Below are positions 31,136 to 33,486 of a stretch of DNA of 33,486 nt, one piece after another. A model generated the notes under the pieces. The model had not been told where the DNA came from. It searched no databases and worked only from the letters and a program-made list of their open reading frames with translations. The DNA lies in contig NZ_CAUDZA010000026.1 of the NCBI RefSeq assembly GCF_958453765.1, positions 1 through 33,486 of the forward strand, read 5' to 3'. Position numbers and translations under genes: made by a program. Within the stretch, counting starts at the first letter, position 1. Each line of letters opens with the position of its first letter. The DNA is from Phascolarctobacterium_A succinatutens_B (GTDB taxonomy: Bacteria > Bacillota > Negativicutes > Acidaminococcales > Acidaminococcaceae).

Positions 31136-31443
31136 CACCGGACAGAGCAACCAGGCGGAAACGACGCCGAATCCGTCTGGCGATCAGAAGGACGTCAGCC
31201 CTGGCGGCGGCTATTGCCTTCTTCTTTGCCTGGGGAACGATCGGCGCCATAGAAACCGATACGGTGTCCCTGGTAGAAGGAACGGTCAGAACCTTCGGCC
31301 TTCTGTTCATTGGAACCGGCTTCGCCTTTGTAGGCGGCGCCTTCCGAAATCCTACGGAAAGGAGGTCAAAACATGAAGTACACCGCGACACTGTCGGCCG
31401 TCCAGGTCGGACAAGCCGTCAAAAGTCTTCTTCTGCTTGGTGA
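31132..31443 (+). CDS. Small membrane protein
   Basis: A 103-residue protein with a very basic N-terminus (RATRRKRRRIRLAIRR) and two hydrophobic helices (LAAAIAFFFAWGTIGAI, FGLLFIGTGFAFVGGAF). AGGAGG precedes its ATG, which overlaps the previous stop codon (ATGA). It overlaps the following gene by 71 bases in another frame, which is unusual; the 3' tail may be dispensable. No family recognised. Confidence 0.6.
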   Translation: MTPDRATRRKRRRIRLAIRRTSALAAAIAFFFAWGTIGAIETDTVSLVEGTVRTFGLLFIGTGFAFVGGAFRNPTERRSKHEVHRDTVGRPGRTSRQKSSSAW

Positions 31444-31567
31444 ACGCAAGATCACCATTGAAGAAACAGAAAAAGACCGTTTCGTCGTCACCACAACAAC
31501 CGAAACGGCCCTTTCAAAAAAATCTATGAACAGTATATCACGAAAAGGAGTGAAAAACAATGGCTAA
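31373..31567 (+). CDS. Small phage protein
   Basis: A 64-residue protein preceded by AAAGGAGGT. The pattern of alternating strand residues (RKITIEETEKDRFVVTTTT) suggests a small beta hairpin. Function unknown. It overlaps its neighbours at both ends, in a translationally coupled chain. Confidence 0.62.
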   Translation: MKYTATLSAVQVGQAVKSLLLLGERKITIEETEKDRFVVTTTTETALSKKSMNSISRKGVKNNG

Positions 31568-31766
31568 ACTGAATTTTTATGACACCGACGCCGTGAAGGC
31601 GTTCGTCCTGGATATTTTAATCGAAAACGCTGAACTGAAAAGCGATCTTGAATATGAAAAGAAGTGTTCGAACGACTGGTTCGACCGCTACAAGAAAGCC
31701 GATCAGCAAGTAAAAGACCTTGAAGCGAAGGTCGCAACCCTGGAAGGAGGTTCCGAAAATGAATAA
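31560..31766 (+). CDS. Small coiled-coil phage protein
   Basis: A 68-residue protein with AAAAGGAG upstream. From residue 20 on it is a charged helix with heptad spacing (AELKSDLEYEKKCSNDWFDR, QQVKDLEAKVATLEG), so a coiled coil. It overlaps the previous gene by 8 and the next by 8 bases. Confidence 0.65.
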   Translation: MAKLNFYDTDAVKAFVLDILIENAELKSDLEYEKKCSNDWFDRYKKADQQVKDLEAKVATLEGGSENE

Positions 31767-32253
31767 CACCCTGTACGAAATCACTGACAAGTATTTGAAG
31801 GTCCTTGACAACCTGGAAATCGACGAAGAAACCGGCGAAATCCTGAACGCCGAAGAACTGGACGAACTGTCCGGAGCCTTCGAAGAAAAAAGCGAAGCTG
31901 TCGCTTGCTACATCAAGAATTCCGAAGTCTTTATCGGCGACCTGAAAGCCGAAGAAGCCAACCTGGCAAAGCGCCGCAAGCAGACCGAAAAGCGAATCGA
32001 CTATTTGAAGAATGTCCTGACCGCGTGTCTGGACGCCGCCGGCCGTGACAAGGTCGAAACCACAAAGGTTCGCGTTTCCTTCCGAAAGTCTGTGGCCGTA
32101 AGCATTGACGACGAAAAGGCCCTTCCGGCTGACTTCGTTGTTGAAACCGTTACAACGAAACCGGACAAGACCGCGATCAAGAAGGCGATCCAGTCCGGCC
32201 AGGAAGTGTCCGGCGCTTCCCTTGTGGAGAACCGAAACCTTCAAATCAAATAA
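31759..32253 (+). CDS. Siphovirus Gp157 family protein
   Basis: A 164-residue protein. The opening TLYEITDKYLKVLDNLE, the ETGEI repeat, the helix EEANLAKRRKQTEKRIDYLK and the later strand KVRVSFRKSVAVSIDDEKAL followed by DKTAIKKAIQSGQEVSGASL are the Gp157 signature. Members lie in phage early regions beside recombination genes; in Streptococcus a Gp157 protein was linked to phage resistance. Its biochemical role is unknown. It begins inside the previous gene with GGAGGTTCCGAAA upstream. Confidence 0.9.
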   Translation: MNNTLYEITDKYLKVLDNLEIDEETGEILNAEELDELSGAFEEKSEAVACYIKNSEVFIGDLKAEEANLAKRRKQTEKRIDYLKNVLTACLDAAGRDKVETTKVRVSFRKSVAVSIDDEKALPADFVVETVTTKPDKTAIKKAIQSGQEVSGASLVENRNLQIK

Positions 32254-32265
32254 GGAGGAACCGCA

Positions 32266-33036
32266 ATGAAAGAACTTTCGATTCCCCTTCTTACCGAACA
32301 AGACATTGACTGTCGCGTTCAGTCGGTCAGCAAAGCAAAGACCGGCCGCGTCGGCGCCGTCCTTCTACTTTACAAGGACGCGCGCGTCGATATGCGAATC
32401 CTGGACCAGGTCTTCGGGCCTGGCAACTGGCAGAGAACCCACGAAGTGATCAACGGAAACCTGTTCTGTAATATCGACATCTGGGACGACGATAAAAAGA
32501 CCTGGGTCAGAAAACAGGACGTCGGAACAGAGAGCAACACCGAAAAGGAAAAAGGCCAGGCGTCCGACAGCTTCAAACGTGCCGGCTTCAACGTCGGGAT
32601 CGGCCGCGAACTTTATACAGGCCCTTTCATTTATGTCGAACTGGCTGACGGTGAATTCTATCCCGAACGCCAGGGCCAGAAAGAGGTCTTCAAGTGCTAC
32701 GCCAGTACGAAGTTCAAAGTATCGAAGATCGCCTATAACGAACGCCGCGAAATCTGTGACCTGGTAATCGTCGACCGAAACAATACAGTCCGCTTCAATA
32801 TGAACGGACACGCACCGGCGCCACAAGCCACACAGAGCGCCACGAACGGGCAGAAGGCCCAGGGTGGACAATCTACCAACCAACAGCAAAGAACCGCACC
32901 ACAACCGCAAAACAGCGCCCAGACAGGCGGCGCCGCGTGTCCCGTGTGCGGTGGCCCTATCAGCGAAGCTGAACGCCGCTATTCCATGAACAAATTCGGC
33001 CGTGAAATGTGCCGCGCCTGTCAGAAAAACGCGTGA
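32266..33036 (+). CDS. Rad52-like single-strand annealing protein with C-terminal zinc ribbon
   Basis: A 256-residue phage recombinase. Residues 20-180 match the Rad52/Sak-type annealing fold: VDMRILDQVFGPGNWQRTHE, then VGTESNTEKEKGQASDSFKR and AGFNVGIGRELYTGPFIYV, the segment most typical of this family. A Gln/Pro-rich linker follows, and the tail CPVCGG ... CRAC is a zinc ribbon. It would promote annealing of phage DNA ends. AAGGAGG precedes the ATG; it sits directly after Gp157, its usual neighbour. Confidence 0.85.
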   Translation: MKELSIPLLTEQDIDCRVQSVSKAKTGRVGAVLLLYKDARVDMRILDQVFGPGNWQRTHEVINGNLFCNIDIWDDDKKTWVRKQDVGTESNTEKEKGQASDSFKRAGFNVGIGRELYTGPFIYVELADGEFYPERQGQKEVFKCYASTKFKVSKIAYNERREICDLVIVDRNNTVRFNMNGHAPAPQATQSATNGQKAQGGQSTNQQQRTAPQPQNSAQTGGAACPVCGGPISEAERRYSMNKFGREMCRACQKNA

Positions 33037-33051
33037 AAGGTGGTGTCATAA

Positions 33052-33486
33052 ATGCCCAGCCGCATTTTGAAAGAATCAATATGTACGTCGGAAAGTCTGG
33101 CGTACTTATCGGCGGAAGCCGAAGTCCTTTTCTATCGTCTGATCGTAAAAGTGGACGACTTCGGCCTGTACTACGGAAGCCCGAAAATTCTTGCTTCCCT
33201 TCTCTTTCCGCTGAACGTACCGACCGAAAAGAAGGTGTCTTCCTGGCTGGCTGAACTTGTGAACGGTGGCCTTGTGGCTACATACAGAGGTGAAGACGGT
33301 CGGCAATATCTGAAACTTCTGTCCTGGGACAAACACCAGAACAGGCGCGCAACAAAACCCAAATACCCACTACCGCAAGAATTTGATAACACTTGCAGTC
33401 AAGAGGTATCAAGTGATAATTCTAACACTTGCGCGCAAATGCAAGCAGATTCTTCCGTAAACGTAAACGAAAACGTAAACGAGAAA
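33052..33486 (+). CDS. Phage replication initiator, N-terminal part (open at the window edge)
   Basis: Reads MPSRILKESICTSESLAYLS and then AEAEVLFYRLIVKVDDFGLY, YGSPKILASLLFPL, VSSWLAELVNGGL and SWDKHQNRRATKPKYPLP. This is the N-terminal winged helix of phage replisome organisers (DnaD-like family). The visible end is an Asn/Val/Lys linker encoded by repeats of GTAAACG. The gene continues past the window. AAAGGTGGTGT lies upstream of ATG 33052. Confidence 0.85.
   Translation, partial: MPSRILKESICTSESLAYLSAEAEVLFYRLIVKVDDFGLYYGSPKILASLLFPLNVPTEKKVSSWLAELVNGGLVATYRGEDGRQYLKLLSWDKHQNRRATKPKYPLPQEFDNTCSQEVSSDNSNTCAQMQADSSVNVNENVNEK

Larger units (their letters stand above)
30500..33486 (+). mobile_element. 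Phage early region (prophage, right part outside the window)
   Basis: Compact, overlapping plus-strand genes with strong AAGGAGG sites and visibly higher GC than the AT-rich DNA to the left. The order small regulator, HTH, small membrane protein, Gp157, Rad52-like annealing protein, replication initiator is that of the early module of temperate siphoviruses. No integrase, repressor, portal or terminase is in view, so completeness and boundaries are unknown. Confidence 0.8.

Overview
The left 19.3 kb reads as the chromosome of an anaerobic Firmicute. The evidence is strong AGGAGG ribosome sites, a ZTP riboswitch, an [FeFe]-hydrogenase maturase (HydG) with its ACT-type partner, rubrerythrin under a PerR/Fur regulator, and several exported proteins. 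A diderm Firmicute (Negativicutes, for example a Phascolarctobacterium-like gut organism) is my best guess. This rests on overall impression, not on a marker gene, so treat it as tentative.

Layout of the chromosomal part: the 3' part of rnc; trpS, an NSS-family symporter, a small exported protein and an XRE regulator on the minus strand; a small unknown protein and a SIMPL-domain exported protein; a plus-strand run of a zinc-ribbon protein, an AbgA-like M20D amidohydrolase, an exported protein with an internal duplication, a transaldolase-like FSA enzyme and a second exported protein; a PerR-like regulator plus rubrerythrin behind a promoter with a palindromic operator; a TM1266-type regulator plus hydG; uraA; an M20 carbamoylase/allantoate amidohydrolase; and a COG1313 radical-SAM protein divergent from an AICAR formyltransferase under a ZTP riboswitch. 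Between the M20 gene and the radical-SAM gene lies an unlabelled type I toxin-antitoxin locus: a 26-residue holin-like peptide on the minus strand faces a short antisense RNA on the plus strand, each with a near-consensus promoter.

From just after the AICAR formyltransferase stop codon to about 30.4 kb the DNA is AT-rich accessory material. It opens with a seven-copy direct-repeat array and a 735-residue TniQ/TnsD-like protein with extra zinc modules and a C-terminal winged helix. It continues with an EVE/PUA-like protein behind a palindromic operator, a DUF3791 protein, an XRE gene broken by one frameshift in front of a AAA ATPase, several unknown small genes, a candidate structured RNA made of two 53-bp tandem units, an exported protein, the right end of an IS200/IS605-family element (last codons of tnpB plus the region expected to make the omega/re-RNA), a lipoprotein and a small membrane protein.

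From about 30.5 kb to the end the base composition shifts to visibly higher GC. Tightly packed plus-strand genes give a phage early region: small regulators, Siphovirus Gp157, a Rad52-like single-strand annealing protein and a DnaD-like replication initiator that runs off the end. No integrase, portal or other structural gene is in view, so neither prophage boundary can be placed.

The most interesting items are the repeat array and TniQ protein placed immediately 3' of the purine gene, the type I toxin locus, the tandem-repeat RNA at 27.2-27.4 kb, and the PerR-like regulator with Asn at an expected metal-ligand position.
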